Positions 7,412 to 15,744 of a stretch of 64,000 nt of DNA are shown here, one piece after another; positions within the stretch are counted from its first letter, which is position 1; every line of letters starts with the position of its first letter. The position numbers and the translations under genes are program-made. The notes beneath the pieces were generated by a model that saw only the letters and a list, made by a program, of their open reading frames with translations, searched no databases and was not told where the DNA came from. The DNA comes from Planctomycetota bacterium. Lineage in GTDB: Bacteria > Planctomycetota > B15-G4. The stretch covers positions 7,554 through 71,553 of the forward strand of contig QNBX01000003.1 of assembly GCA_003644265.1 (NCBI GenBank), given 5' to 3'.

Positions 7412-9766
7412 CTAACGGGCCGGTGCATCCCCAGGGCGACGCGGGCCTTGGCGACCGGCACCCGCTCCAGCGCGCGCCCCGCCGGGGCCACCACGGCCGC
7501 CGCCGGGACCACCACGGCCGCCGCCGGGACCACCACGGCCGCCGCCGGGGCCACCACGGCCACCGCCAGGGCCACCACGGCCACCGCGATCTCCGCGGTC
7601 GCCGCGTCGGTGGCCGCCCAGCTTGTCGTGCAAGCTGAGCAGACCCGCGTCACGGGGAGCGGCCCGCAGGCCCTCCTCGACGGCGGACAGGGCCTCGCGC
7701 TTCTTGCCCAGGGACGACAGGCAGCGCGCCCGGTTGGCCTGCACCAGCGCGTTGTGGTCCTTCTCGTGCTGATCCTCGGGCCGGCGCCAGAGCGCCTGAC
7801 CGAACGCGGCCAGGGCCGGCTTCCAGCGCTGGAAGTCCGCCTCGGAGCGCCCGCGGTCGAACCAGAACAGCAGGTCGGTGCGAGCGGCGTGCTCGCCGGC
7901 CTCGAAGAACGAGCCCAGGGTCAGGGGCGGCAGCGGGCCGGTGCGCAAGGCGCGGATCAGCTCGCTCGGCGCGTGGAAGGCGGTGGTGTGCTCCGTCGTC
8001 GCACCTGAGAGAGTGCGCAGCAGTTCGATCGCCATGGCGTGGCGGTCGGCCTCCTCGGGCGCCAGGACATCCACCAGCGCCGCCGCCACCACCGGGTGAG
8101 GTGTACGCAACGCGCCCTCGCCCGCAGGCACCAGCATGGGAGCGCCGGCGTCCACCACCTGGGCCTGCAGAGCGTCCGCGCCCAGGCCCAGCAGCTTGGC
8201 CAGCTGGTCCAAGGCCAAGCTCATGCTGAACTGGTGCACGAAGGCCGTGGCCAGCAGGGCCCGCCGGACCACGTCCTGCTCCCCGAGGCCGGCCGCGAAT
8301 GCGGCGCAGGAATCACTCACGCTGACGCCGCGGGTGGCCCGGCTCACGCCGTCCAGCACGGTCTGCCCCTCCGCCGCCAGGGTGCTGACTGCGCTCTTTG
8401 CCGACTGCCCGTCGGCCAGACGGCCCTGCTCGGACAGCTTGGCCGACATCGAGCCGGCCTCGTCGCCATCCAGGCCCGCGAAGGACACCTCGGTCACCTC
8501 GGCGTGCTGCCGCACGCGGTGGCCGAGCCCTGAGCGTTCCCAGCGGTCGGCATCCGCCGCCACCGCCAGGCAGACCTTGCCTGCGCCGTCCTGCGCCAGC
8601 TGGTGCAGCAGGGCCGGAAGGCCCGCGAGCTGCTCGCCGTCATCCATGACGAAGACCGCCCGGGCCCCATCGGCCTCGGCCGGCAGGTACCGATCGGGAG
8701 CCGCCACACCCGGCTCGCGCCAGAAGACGCGCGGTCCGGTGCCGGCCAGATCCCAGGCCAGGCGCCGCAGGAACGTCGTCTTGCCCTCGCCACCCTTGCC
8801 CGTCATGAGCACCAGCGGCACGCGCCCCTCGGGGGCCTGCGCGACCACGGCAGCGGACACGACGCTCGCCGCGCTGCGGGCCGAGTCGAGGCCGTCCTTG
8901 ATGGGCGACCAGGAGCGACCGTAGCCGGCGGCAAAGCGCTGTCGCTCGGCGTCATCGCAGGCCGGGACAGAGGCCTGGAAGGCATCGTCGAGTTCGGTGT
9001 AGCCCCTGGGCGGGTTGCCCGTGGCCGGCTTGGGCACCTCGAGCTCATCCAGGATCCTGGAAAGCTGCGCCAGGGCCTCGGAGGGGGCCATGGCCTGGGG
9101 AAACTCGACCACAGTGGTGCCGTAGTACATCGAGGCCCGCAGCGCCGAGGCCGGATCCGCCGAGCCCTCGGGGATCAGGGCGATGTTGGGCGGCATGTGT
9201 CCGTTGAACACACGCCCCACGTCGTCCAACAGCTCCACCAGATCGGGATCGTCCAGCAGAAAGCCGCTGAACAGCACCGTGCGACCGAAGGTGGCGCGCA
9301 GGAACGACTGGTAGCGGCTGTCCGCCGCCGTCAGCTGCTTGCGGTTCTTGTTGGTCAGCACCAGCGTGTCGGGCTCGGCAGCCAGACCGCACAGATGCAT
9401 CACGAAGGGCTCCTTGCGAGCGTAGGCCGACACCAGGCCCTTGCCGTCCGGCCCGAACACGCGCGGCGTAGCGTCCAGATCGGCCGGGGCGGAGGCCTCG
9501 AGCGCGTCGCTCACCTGGGTCGTGATGAGACCCGGCTGACGCAGCATCCAGGTGGCGGCAAGGCCCTCGTCGGCGGCGCTCTTCAAACGCGCGTCGTCGG
9601 CCAGAGAGGCTCGATCGCCGTCACCGAGGGCGTCCTTCAACGCCGCACGAGTGGCGAGTTCCGCCGTCCCGTGTGCCGGTCCGAGAATCACCGAGAGGGT
9701 CCGCTTACGAGTGGCAGTACGGAGGGTGCGGAAGATCCCTCCGTCGATCCAGAGGGGCTTACTCAT
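7412..9766 (-). CDS. SIR2-like domain + STAND-type P-loop NTPase + TPR-like region with RGG-repeat tail; candidate defence/signalling protein
   Basis: The 784-aa protein has four parts. Residues about 20-235 resemble the SIR2-like (SIR2_2) fold of NAD-consuming effectors: ITTQVSDALEAS, then HLCGLAAEPDTLVLT, then VLFSGFLLDDPDL (164-176). Residues about 300-600 are a P-loop ATPase with Walker A GKGGEGKTT (323-331) and Walker B-like AVFVMDDGEQ, followed by a helical part, as in STAND proteins. Residues about 640-715 look like TPR helices. The tail (about 717-784) is a run of seven-residue GGPGGGR units. Established knowledge: SIR2-STAND proteins (for example Avs5-type) are antiphage systems that deplete NAD. 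Odd points: the glycine-rich loop is GPAHGT instead of GAGxS, and the catalytic Asn and His positions read Gln84 and Cys126, so NADase activity is doubtful. No defence neighbours or nuclease are present. Confidence 0.72.
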   Translation of the reverse strand: MSKPLWIDGGIFRTLRTATRKRTLSVILGPAHGTAELATRAALKDALGDGDRASLADDARLKSAADEGLAATWMLRQPGLITTQVSDALEASAPADLDATPRVFGPDGKGLVSAYARKEPFVMHLCGLAAEPDTLVLTNKNRKQLTAADSRYQSFLRATFGRTVLFSGFLLDDPDLVELLDDVGRVFNGHMPPNIALIPEGSADPASALRASMYYGTTVVEFPQAMAPSEALAQLSRILDELEVPKPATGNPPRGYTELDDAFQASVPACDDAERQRFAAGYGRSWSPIKDGLDSARSAASVVSAAVVAQAPEGRVPLVLMTGKGGEGKTTFLRRLAWDLAGTGPRVFWREPGVAAPDRYLPAEADGARAVFVMDDGEQLAGLPALLHQLAQDGAGKVCLAVAADADRWERSGLGHRVRQHAEVTEVSFAGLDGDEAGSMSAKLSEQGRLADGQSAKSAVSTLAAEGQTVLDGVSRATRGVSVSDSCAAFAAGLGEQDVVRRALLATAFVHQFSMSLALDQLAKLLGLGADALQAQVVDAGAPMLVPAGEGALRTPHPVVAAALVDVLAPEEADRHAMAIELLRTLSGATTEHTTAFHAPSELIRALRTGPLPPLTLGSFFEAGEHAARTDLLFWFDRGRSEADFQRWKPALAAFGQALWRRPEDQHEKDHNALVQANRARCLSSLGKKREALSAVEEGLRAAPRDAGLLSLHDKLGGHRRGDRGDRGGRGGPGGGRGGPGGGRGGPGGGRGGPGGGRGGPGGARAGAGAGRQGPRRPGDAPAR
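7488..7592 (-). repeat. 21-bp tandem repeats encoding GGPGGGR units
   Basis: Four near-identical 21-bp units (7488-7508, 7509-7529, 7530-7550, 7551-7571) and a partial fifth lie in frame inside the SIR2-like/STAND gene; the first two are identical apart from nothing I can see. Because 21 is a multiple of three, copy-number change would lengthen or shorten the RGG tail without breaking the frame. Units abut, so this is not a CRISPR array. Confidence 0.9.
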
Positions 9767-9942
9767 GTAAGGATGCTCGGGGAGACTGCCTCGAGGGCGT
9801 CTCCCATGCCGGCCCTGTTTTCGGGGTTTGGTGAAGTCATCCCAAGCTAAACATGGCGCGCCAAGCTGTCAAACCGCGTCGCCCACATTGCGGGCGGCGC
9901 TGGACTTGGAGGGGCGCCGCGCATATCACGTCCCGGACATTG

Positions 9943-9954
9943 CCCCCCCCCCCC
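9943..9954 (+). repeat. Homopolymer tract of 12 C in the pfp leader
   Basis: Twelve consecutive C (9943-9954) end 14 bases before the pfp ATG, just upstream of a possible Shine-Dalgarno (AAGGA, 9957-9961). It is the longest homopolymer I noticed in the window. Tracts of this length can slip during replication and change spacing in a leader. Confidence 0.9.
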
Positions 9955-9968
9955 GCAAGGACCGCCTC

Positions 9969-11255
9969 ATGGCCGCCAAGCCCAGCTCCAGCCGTCCCAC
10001 CCGCGGTTCCGGCAGCCCCAGCAGCGGCGCCGGTCGCCCTCGCCGGGGCCCCGCCAGCCGGGGCGGGCCCCAGGGATCGGCCATCATCGGTCAATCGGGC
10101 GGCCCCACGGCGGTCATCAACCAGTCGCTGGTGGGCCTGATCGAGGCGGCGCGGGACTGCCCGTCCATCGATCGCGTCTGGGGGGCCCGCCACGGCGTGG
10201 TGGGCATCCTGGCCGACGACCTGGTCCGGCTCGACAACCAGAGCCAGCGCACGCTCGAGCGGGTGGCCCTCACCCCGGCGGCCGCCCTGGGCTCGGTGCG
10301 CATGAAGCCCACGCGCGAGCAGTGCCTCGCCATGTTCGAGACCTTCCGCAAGCGCGACGTGCGCTACCTGTTCTACATCGGAGGCAACGACTCGGCCGAG
10401 ACCGCCCACATCGTGCTGGAGTGCGCGCGCGCGGAGCGCTATCCGATCCGCGTGTTCCACGTGCCCAAGACCATCGACAACGACCTCAAGGTCACTGATC
10501 ACTGCCCCGGCTTTGGCAGCGCCGCCAAGTTCGTGGCCCAGGCGTTCATGGGCGACAACCTGGACAACCGCTCGCTGAAGGGCGTCAAGATCAACGTGGT
10601 CATGGGACGCCACGCGGGGTTCCTCACCGCGGCGTCCGTGCTCGGCCGGCGCGCCGACGATGACGGGCCGCACCTGGTCTATGTGCCCGAGGTGTCCTTC
10701 AACCCGCGCCGCTTCGTGGCCGACGTCAAGCGCGTCATCGAGCGCCTGGGCCGCTGCGTCGTGGCCGTCAGCGAGGGCGTGCACGACGCCAGGGGCGTGA
10801 CCCTGGCGCAGAAGCTGGCGACCGACGCCGAGCGCGACAGCCACGGCAACGTGCAGCTGTCCGGCTCCGGAGTGCTGGGCGATCACCTGGCGGGGCTGGT
10901 GCGCGCAGCCCTGCCCGGCATGCGCGTGCGCGCCGATACGTTCGGCTACCTGCAGCGCTCATTCGCGGGCTGCTGGTCCGAGACCGACGCGGCGGAGGCC
11001 CGCGCCGTAGGCCGCGACGCGGTGGGCTTCGCCATGAAGTCCAAGGGCGGCACGGTGGTGCTCAAGCGGCGGCCGGGCAAGCGCTACGGTTGCAGCACCG
11101 CGCTGGCGCCGCTCAGCAAAGTGGCCCGGCACACCAAGGACATGAACCCGCGCTTCATCACGGCGGCCGGCAACGACATCACCCAGGCCTTCGTCGATTA
11201 CGCCGCGCCGTTGGCGGGGCCGCTGCACCCGCTCGGCCGCCTGCGCGGCATGTAA
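9969..11255 (+). CDS. pfp: Diphosphate-dependent 6-phosphofructokinase
   Basis: The 428-aa enzyme phosphorylates fructose 6-phosphate, the committing step of glycolysis. Two positions that set phosphoryl-donor choice point to PPi: the ATP-type GGDGS is GGNDS (138-142, Asp at the position of Gly104 in E. coli PfkA) and PGTIDND is PKTIDND (Lys167); D170 is the catalytic Asp. MGRHAGFLT is the substrate-binding motif. ATG 9969 has an AAGGA seven bases upstream; residues 1-35 are a Ser/Pro/Arg/Gly-rich low-complexity lead before the conserved AIIGQSGGPTAVIN. A PPi enzyme is reversible and saves ATP. The C12 tract in the leader may influence expression. The upstream neighbour is divergent. Confidence 0.93.
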   Translation: MAAKPSSSRPTRGSGSPSSGAGRPRRGPASRGGPQGSAIIGQSGGPTAVINQSLVGLIEAARDCPSIDRVWGARHGVVGILADDLVRLDNQSQRTLERVALTPAAALGSVRMKPTREQCLAMFETFRKRDVRYLFYIGGNDSAETAHIVLECARAERYPIRVFHVPKTIDNDLKVTDHCPGFGSAAKFVAQAFMGDNLDNRSLKGVKINVVMGRHAGFLTAASVLGRRADDDGPHLVYVPEVSFNPRRFVADVKRVIERLGRCVVAVSEGVHDARGVTLAQKLATDAERDSHGNVQLSGSGVLGDHLAGLVRAALPGMRVRADTFGYLQRSFAGCWSETDAAEARAVGRDAVGFAMKSKGGTVVLKRRPGKRYGCSTALAPLSKVARHTKDMNPRFITAAGNDITQAFVDYAAPLAGPLHPLGRLRGM

Positions 11256-11288
11256 CGGCGAGCGCCGCGGCGGCGCGCCCTGCTGGCG

Positions 11289-11711
11289 TCAGCGCAGGGT
11301 GTTGGCCGTGAACACCTGCGGGTTGAGCGGATAGCGCGCCGAGCGACCCGAGGCCGCCATGATGGTGGCCGCCAGCGTGGCCACGACGTGCAGCACGACC
11401 ACCAACAGCACAAGCGGCACGCCGATCAACAGCGGCACCAGCAGCAGGCTGCCCAGGTAGAGCGCCGCGCAGATCAGCTGGAAGTTGATGGCCAGGAGGC
11501 CCTGCCGCTGCTCGAAGGCGCTCTCGTCACGGCGCACCAGCCACAGCACCAAGGGCGCGACGATGCCGGCGCCAGGAACGGGCGCCAGGTAGCTCGCCAG
11601 CCCGGCCACATGCATCAGCGCGGACCAGCTGCGGGCCTCGGTCGATGGCTGCTCAGCGCTCGATGGCTGCGGAGCATCGGAGGCCTGCGGCGGCGAATGC
11701 CAGCTGAACAT
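11289..11711 (-). CDS. DUF4870-type small membrane protein
   Basis: The 140-aa protein starts at ATG 11711 (GGAG eight bases upstream). A Ser/Pro/Gln-rich cytosolic head of about 25 residues precedes MHVAGLASYLAPVPGAGIVAPLVLWLVRR, the first helix pair of DUF4870 proteins, then FEQRQGLLAINFQL and a long double hydrophobic stretch (LYLGSLLLVPLLIGVPLVLL). Function in this family is unknown. It is followed, toward higher coordinates, by the CBS-domain gene on the same strand, 71 bases away. Confidence 0.8.
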   Translation of the reverse strand: MFSWHSPPQASDAPQPSSAEQPSTEARSWSALMHVAGLASYLAPVPGAGIVAPLVLWLVRRDESAFEQRQGLLAINFQLICAALYLGSLLLVPLLIGVPLVLLVVVLHVVATLAATIMAASGRSARYPLNPQVFTANTLR

Positions 11712-11782
11712 GAAGAACTCCGATGGGGTGCTGAGACCCCCCTTGGTGGGAGAGCCGCCCAGCGCCTTGCAGGCCCGCCGCT

Positions 11783-12622
11783 TCAGGCCACGCTGGCGTA
11801 GTGCTCCAGGATGTCGGTGCGCGTCACGATACCCAGCAACATGTCGTCCAGACTGACGGGCAGGGCCGAGACGCGGTGTCCCAGCATGAGCGGCACGCAC
11901 TCGCTGAGCATGTCGGTGGGCTCAATGGTGATCACGTCCTTGGACATGATGTCGCCTACGGTGGTGGCCTCCACAAAGACGCTGCCTGCTTGCTGCGCCG
12001 AGGCGTCCGCCACCAGGGCTCGGCCCACGGCCAGACGCACGTCCCGATCGGAGACGATGCCAACCAGGTCCTCGCCCCGCAGCACGGGCACGTGGCGGAT
12101 GCGCCAGTCGTGGCATTGGGTCACGGCCTCGTCCAGGCCGTCCTCCGGCGTGAGCGTCACCACCAGCGAGTGCATGACCTCCTCGACCGTGGCGTCGAGG
12201 CGGTCGGACACGGCCGGATCGCGGCACAGATCGCGGAAAGCCGATACCAGGTTGGTCTCGGTCACGATGCCCGTGAGGCGCCCCCCGCTCAGCACCGGCA
12301 GGGCCCCCACGCGCTGCTCGATCATGCGCGCGGCGGCCAGGGGGCCGCGCTCGGCCGTCTCCACGCAGAGCACCGGGGCGCGCATGAGGTCGCGCACCAG
12401 ATGGGGCAGGTTCTCGTCGTCCCCCAGGCCCAGCTTGTCGAGCGACATGCCGCCCGTGCCAAGCTTGACGTCGCGGTCGGACAGGATGCCCACCAGTTCG
12501 CCCCCCCGCTCCACCGGCAGATGCCTGAAGCCGTGCTTCTCCATGAGCAGAATCGCCTCCTCCAGCGGTGCATCGGGAGAGACGGTGACGGGGTTCCTGG
12601 TCATGAACCGGGAGACCTGCAT
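11783..12622 (-). CDS. Protein of four CBS domains (two Bateman modules)
   Basis: The 279-aa product consists almost only of CBS domains: about 1-55 (SRFMTRNPVTVSPD..GILSDRDV), 67-125 (LMRAPVLCVET..GIVTETNL), 140-195 (VMHSLVVTLTPE..GIVSDRDV) and 215-275 (IMSKDVITIEPT..GIVTRTDIL). CBS pairs bind adenosyl nucleotides and gate partner proteins; here no enzymatic partner domain is fused, so it probably acts as a separate sensor subunit. ATG 12622 follows a strong AGGAGG. A long open frame upstream of it lacks CBS character and overlaps the divergent gene, so I left it out. The target protein is unknown. Confidence 0.92.
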   Translation of the reverse strand: MQVSRFMTRNPVTVSPDAPLEEAILLMEKHGFRHLPVERGGELVGILSDRDVKLGTGGMSLDKLGLGDDENLPHLVRDLMRAPVLCVETAERGPLAAARMIEQRVGALPVLSGGRLTGIVTETNLVSAFRDLCRDPAVSDRLDATVEEVMHSLVVTLTPEDGLDEAVTQCHDWRIRHVPVLRGEDLVGIVSDRDVRLAVGRALVADASAQQAGSVFVEATTVGDIMSKDVITIEPTDMLSECVPLMLGHRVSALPVSLDDMLLGIVTRTDILEHYASVA

Positions 12623-12782
12623 GGTGAGGTGCCTCCTGTGTACGAGAGGCCGCCCCTGAGGCGGCCACCCCATGGTACCCACCCGGCGCTTCTGGGGGCA
12701 GGTCGGCGTTGACGCGCCCGAGCCGCGGACCCTACTCTCCTCCGTTCGGTCCACGTCACACCCAGAACACCGGAGCAACCCG

Positions 12783-13733
12783 ATGCACCCGTTACTTCGC
12801 CTTCTCCTCTGCACCGCCCTCGCCCTGACGGCGCTTGCATCCGGCATCGCGGCCCAGGACCTGGACGCCGCGGGCGCGCTAGGCAGTGACGTCACGCTCA
12901 AGCTCACCAACGGCGACACGATCTCAGGCCGACTGATCTCCAACCAGGGCCTGGACATCGTGATCGAGCACGACCTGCTGGGCCGCATCGTCATCCCGCG
13001 CACCACCATCGTGCTGCAGGGACGCGAGCCCGAGCCCGAGGAGGAAGTGGTCGAACTCGTCTCGCCCTGGTCCGGCAGCTTCGATGTCCGTCTGAGCGGC
13101 TCCTCAGGCAACACCAGGGACAAGGACTACGGCGGTGAGCTGAACGTACGACACGAGACCGAGTCGGACATCGACACCGTTCTGATCACCTACACGAAGG
13201 AGACAGCCTCGCGCAAGCCGGGCAAGAACACCACGAAGAACGAGTCATTCAGCCGCTACCGGCACGAGTGGAAGATCGCGGAGTCACGCTGGCGGCCCTT
13301 TGCACAGACGGGCGTTGAGACCGACCAGTTCAAGAACTGGGACTACCGGGTCGAGGCTGCGGGTGGCTGGGGTTACCTCTTGGTGGATGAGGACAGCGAG
13401 CGCTTGCTGGGCCGGTTCGGTGGTGGCGCCAACAAGAGGATCGGCGCGACAGATGACAATGAGGACGTGAACTACGAGGCGCTCCTCGGCCTGGACTACT
13501 CCATCGACTTCTCGGCCAGCAAGCACTTCTTCGTCGAGGCGACGTACTTCCCCAGCGTCAGCAACAGCGGCGATTACCGCACGTTCAGCAAGGGCGAGTT
13601 GCGCTTCGATCTGGCTGACGACTCGAGCTGGTACTTCAAGGTGGGCGCCGACCACAAGTACGACAACACGCCAGACCCCGGCGACGACCAGAACGACTTC
13701 AACTACTACGCCGGCGTGGGCTCTCGCTTCTGA
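12783..13733 (+). CDS. DUF481 outer-membrane barrel protein, copy 1
   Basis: ATG 12783 gives a signal peptide (MHPLLRLLLCTALALTALASGIAAQ). Residues about 35-85 (VTLKLTNGDTISGRLISNQ, HDLLGRIVIPRTTI) form a small beta domain with Sm-like strand spacing. The rest is a DUF481 barrel of alternating residues (ESFSRYRHEWK, RLLGRFGGGANKR, EALLGLDYSID) ending in the aromatic C-terminus YYAGVGSRF, as BAM substrates do. DUF481 proteins have been called salt-induced outer-membrane proteins; the role is unclear. A second copy starts four bases after its stop, so this is a tandem duplication in one transcript. Confidence 0.87.
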   Translation: MHPLLRLLLCTALALTALASGIAAQDLDAAGALGSDVTLKLTNGDTISGRLISNQGLDIVIEHDLLGRIVIPRTTIVLQGREPEPEEEVVELVSPWSGSFDVRLSGSSGNTRDKDYGGELNVRHETESDIDTVLITYTKETASRKPGKNTTKNESFSRYRHEWKIAESRWRPFAQTGVETDQFKNWDYRVEAAGGWGYLLVDEDSERLLGRFGGGANKRIGATDDNEDVNYEALLGLDYSIDFSASKHFFVEATYFPSVSNSGDYRTFSKGELRFDLADDSSWYFKVGADHKYDNTPDPGDDQNDFNYYAGVGSRF

Positions 13734-13736
13734 CCT

Positions 13737-14792
13737 GTGCCTGCTCCCAGTGCCTGCGCCCGGAGGCTTGGCGTCGTGGCAGCACACCGTGCTGCACTCG
13801 ACGTGACCCCCGCTGACCGCGTCTCATCGCGCCGCAGCCCCGGCTGCTCGCTGCATCCGCCGGGCGCCTGCCTGATCGTGCTGCTGCTGATCTCGGCGCT
13901 GGGCGCCCGGGCAATCGGCCAGACCGTCCCGCGCGAGTTCAGCCGGGGCGAACAGGTCGTTGTGACCCTGCCCAACGGCGACGTGCTGCAGGGCGTGGTG
14001 CGCTCGGACAACGGCCTGGAATTGGTCCTGCAGCACGACCTGCTGGGGCTGTTGGTGCTGCCCTTGGCCTCGATCGAGATCACGCGGGACGACCCGCTCA
14101 CGATGCCCCGCGATGAATCGGTCACGTGGTCGGGGAACTTGGCGATGACGGCCGATGGCTCGCTGGGCAATACGGAGGACGCCAGGTTCTACACTCGCGC
14201 CGACATCGTGCGCCGAGCCCAGGACACGCGCGACACGTTCAGCGTCGATTACGCGCGCGAGAAGGAGTCCAACGACACGGGCAAGCGCGAGACCTCCAAG
14301 GACCAGCTCATGCTCCAGTGGCAGCGGGAGTTGATCACGCAGGGCTCTCCCTGGCTACCGACCCTGATCGTAAGCGAAGAGATCGACAAGCAGAAGAACT
14401 ACGACCACCGCGGCTCGGCGCGGGCTGGCCTGGGCTACGCACTGATCGACACCGAGACCGAGCGCCTGGTCCCGCGTTTCGGCGCCGGCCTCAGCAAGAA
14501 GTTCGGCGCCGAGGAGGAGGACGACATCCTGTACGAGGGCTTCGCCGGGGTCGATTACCAACTCGACATGACCTCGCATAGCCACTTCACGATCACCTCG
14601 TACTTCATTCCCGCGATCAGTGAGAGCCGCCAGTACCGCACCTTGAGCAGGGGTGAGCTGCGCTACGACCTGGACGACGAGTCGCGCTGGTACCTGCTGT
14701 TGGCCTTCGACCACGAGTACGACAACACGCCGGACACGGGCGATGACCGCAACGACTTCGACTACTGGGCGGGCCTCGGCCTGCGCTTCTGA
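13737..14792 (+). CDS. DUF481 outer-membrane barrel protein, copy 2
   Basis: A diverged paralogue of the preceding gene. Shared blocks include NGD(V/T)..G near the N-terminus, HDLLG.(L/I)V(L/I)P, and the C-terminal pattern DHEYDNTPDTGDD..DF.Y.AGLGLRF. The hydrophobic signal ACLIVLLLISALGARAIGQ is preceded by a long N-terminus if GTG 13737 is used; GTG 13803 would give a more ordinary signal peptide of about 38 residues, and neither has a good Shine-Dalgarno. It follows copy 1 by three bases, so translation is probably coupled. The barrel part is similar in length, so both copies should be functional. Confidence 0.84.
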   Translation: MPAPSACARRLGVVAAHRAALDVTPADRVSSRRSPGCSLHPPGACLIVLLLISALGARAIGQTVPREFSRGEQVVVTLPNGDVLQGVVRSDNGLELVLQHDLLGLLVLPLASIEITRDDPLTMPRDESVTWSGNLAMTADGSLGNTEDARFYTRADIVRRAQDTRDTFSVDYAREKESNDTGKRETSKDQLMLQWQRELITQGSPWLPTLIVSEEIDKQKNYDHRGSARAGLGYALIDTETERLVPRFGAGLSKKFGAEEEDDILYEGFAGVDYQLDMTSHSHFTITSYFIPAISESRQYRTLSRGELRYDLDDESRWYLLLAFDHEYDNTPDTGDDRNDFDYWAGLGLRF

Positions 14793-14825
14793 CGGGGCGG
14801 GCGGACACCACGCCGGACCCGGCGC

Positions 14826-15611
14826 CTACTCCCCGCGGAAGACGGGCGGCCGCTTCTCGCGGAACGCCGCCAGGGCCTCGAGGCGGTCAGCGCTAGGCAG
14901 CACGCGCTCCAGATACAGCTCGCGCTCCGCCACCAGGCCATCCTCCAGTGACGCCCCCGAGGCGGCCACGTCCAGCGCCGCCTTGGCGGCGGCCACCGCC
15001 AGCGGGCCGTTGGCGGCGATGGCGCCGGCCAACTGCTGAGCGGCGGTGCGCAGGCCCTCGCGCGGCGCCACCCTGTCCACCAGGCCCATGGCCAGGGCGT
15101 CGTCCGCGGCCACACGCCTGGCACTCAGGATCAGGTCCTTGGCGCGCGACAGCCCCACCACCCGAGGCAGCCGCTGCGTGCCGCCCGCGCCCGGGATGAT
15201 GGCCAGCGAGGTCTCGGTCAGACCCAGCTTCACGTCCGCGGCCGCCACGCGCAGATCGCACGCCAGGGCCAGCTCCAGCCCGCCGCCGTAGGCCACCCCG
15301 TTGAGCACCGCGATGGTCGGCTGGGGCAGGGCAGCCACAGCGCTGAACGTGTCGCCGATTCGCGCCACGAAGTCCCGCGTCTGCTGCTCGCTGAAGCCCT
15401 TGCGCTCCTTGAGGTCGGCGCCGGCACAGAAGGCCCGCTCACCGCGGCCGGTGATGAGCACCACGCGCGCCGAGCGATCGACCGAGAGCTGCTGCACCAG
15501 CTCGCCCAGCCGGGCCAGGGTCGGGTACGACAGCGCGTTCATCACGTCGGGCCGGTCGAGCACCAGCCAGGCCAGGGCGCCATCGCGCTCGAGGGTCACG
15601 AGATCCGTCAT
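14826..15611 (-). CDS. Enoyl-CoA hydratase/isomerase (crotonase) family
   Basis: The 261-aa protein begins at ATG 15611. The oxyanion-hole motifs are FCAGADLKER and NGVAYGGGLELALACDLR, and the catalytic Glu region is LGLTETSLAIIPGAGGTQRLPR, a layout common to AUH/methylglutaconyl-CoA hydratase-like crotonases and to general short-chain enoyl-CoA hydratases. It hydrates enoyl-CoA intermediates of fatty acid or amino acid breakdown. No beta-oxidation partner lies next to it, so the substrate is not set by context. It converges on the DUF481 pair. Confidence 0.92.
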   Translation of the reverse strand: MTDLVTLERDGALAWLVLDRPDVMNALSYPTLARLGELVQQLSVDRSARVVLITGRGERAFCAGADLKERKGFSEQQTRDFVARIGDTFSAVAALPQPTIAVLNGVAYGGGLELALACDLRVAAADVKLGLTETSLAIIPGAGGTQRLPRVVGLSRAKDLILSARRVAADDALAMGLVDRVAPREGLRTAAQQLAGAIAANGPLAVAAAKAALDVAASGASLEDGLVAERELYLERVLPSADRLEALAAFREKRPPVFRGE

Positions 15612-15744
15612 GTTCCGGGGCTCCGCACGGTGGGCGTGGGAGCGTACCAGGAGCGCCAGGCGCCCACGCGAGCCCACCGGGGTGGTGCAAGCGCAGGTAA
15701 CGAACGCACGCGCTGCCACGTTGATCGCACCGGATGGCGGGTCC

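Noticed and set aside
7488..7592. CRISPR-like repeat array
   Set aside because: Units abut with no spacers and lie in frame in a protein gene.
12623..13123. N-terminal extension of the CBS protein
   Set aside because: The extra frame lacks CBS features, overlaps the divergent DUF481 gene and ignores the strong AGGAGG before ATG 12622.
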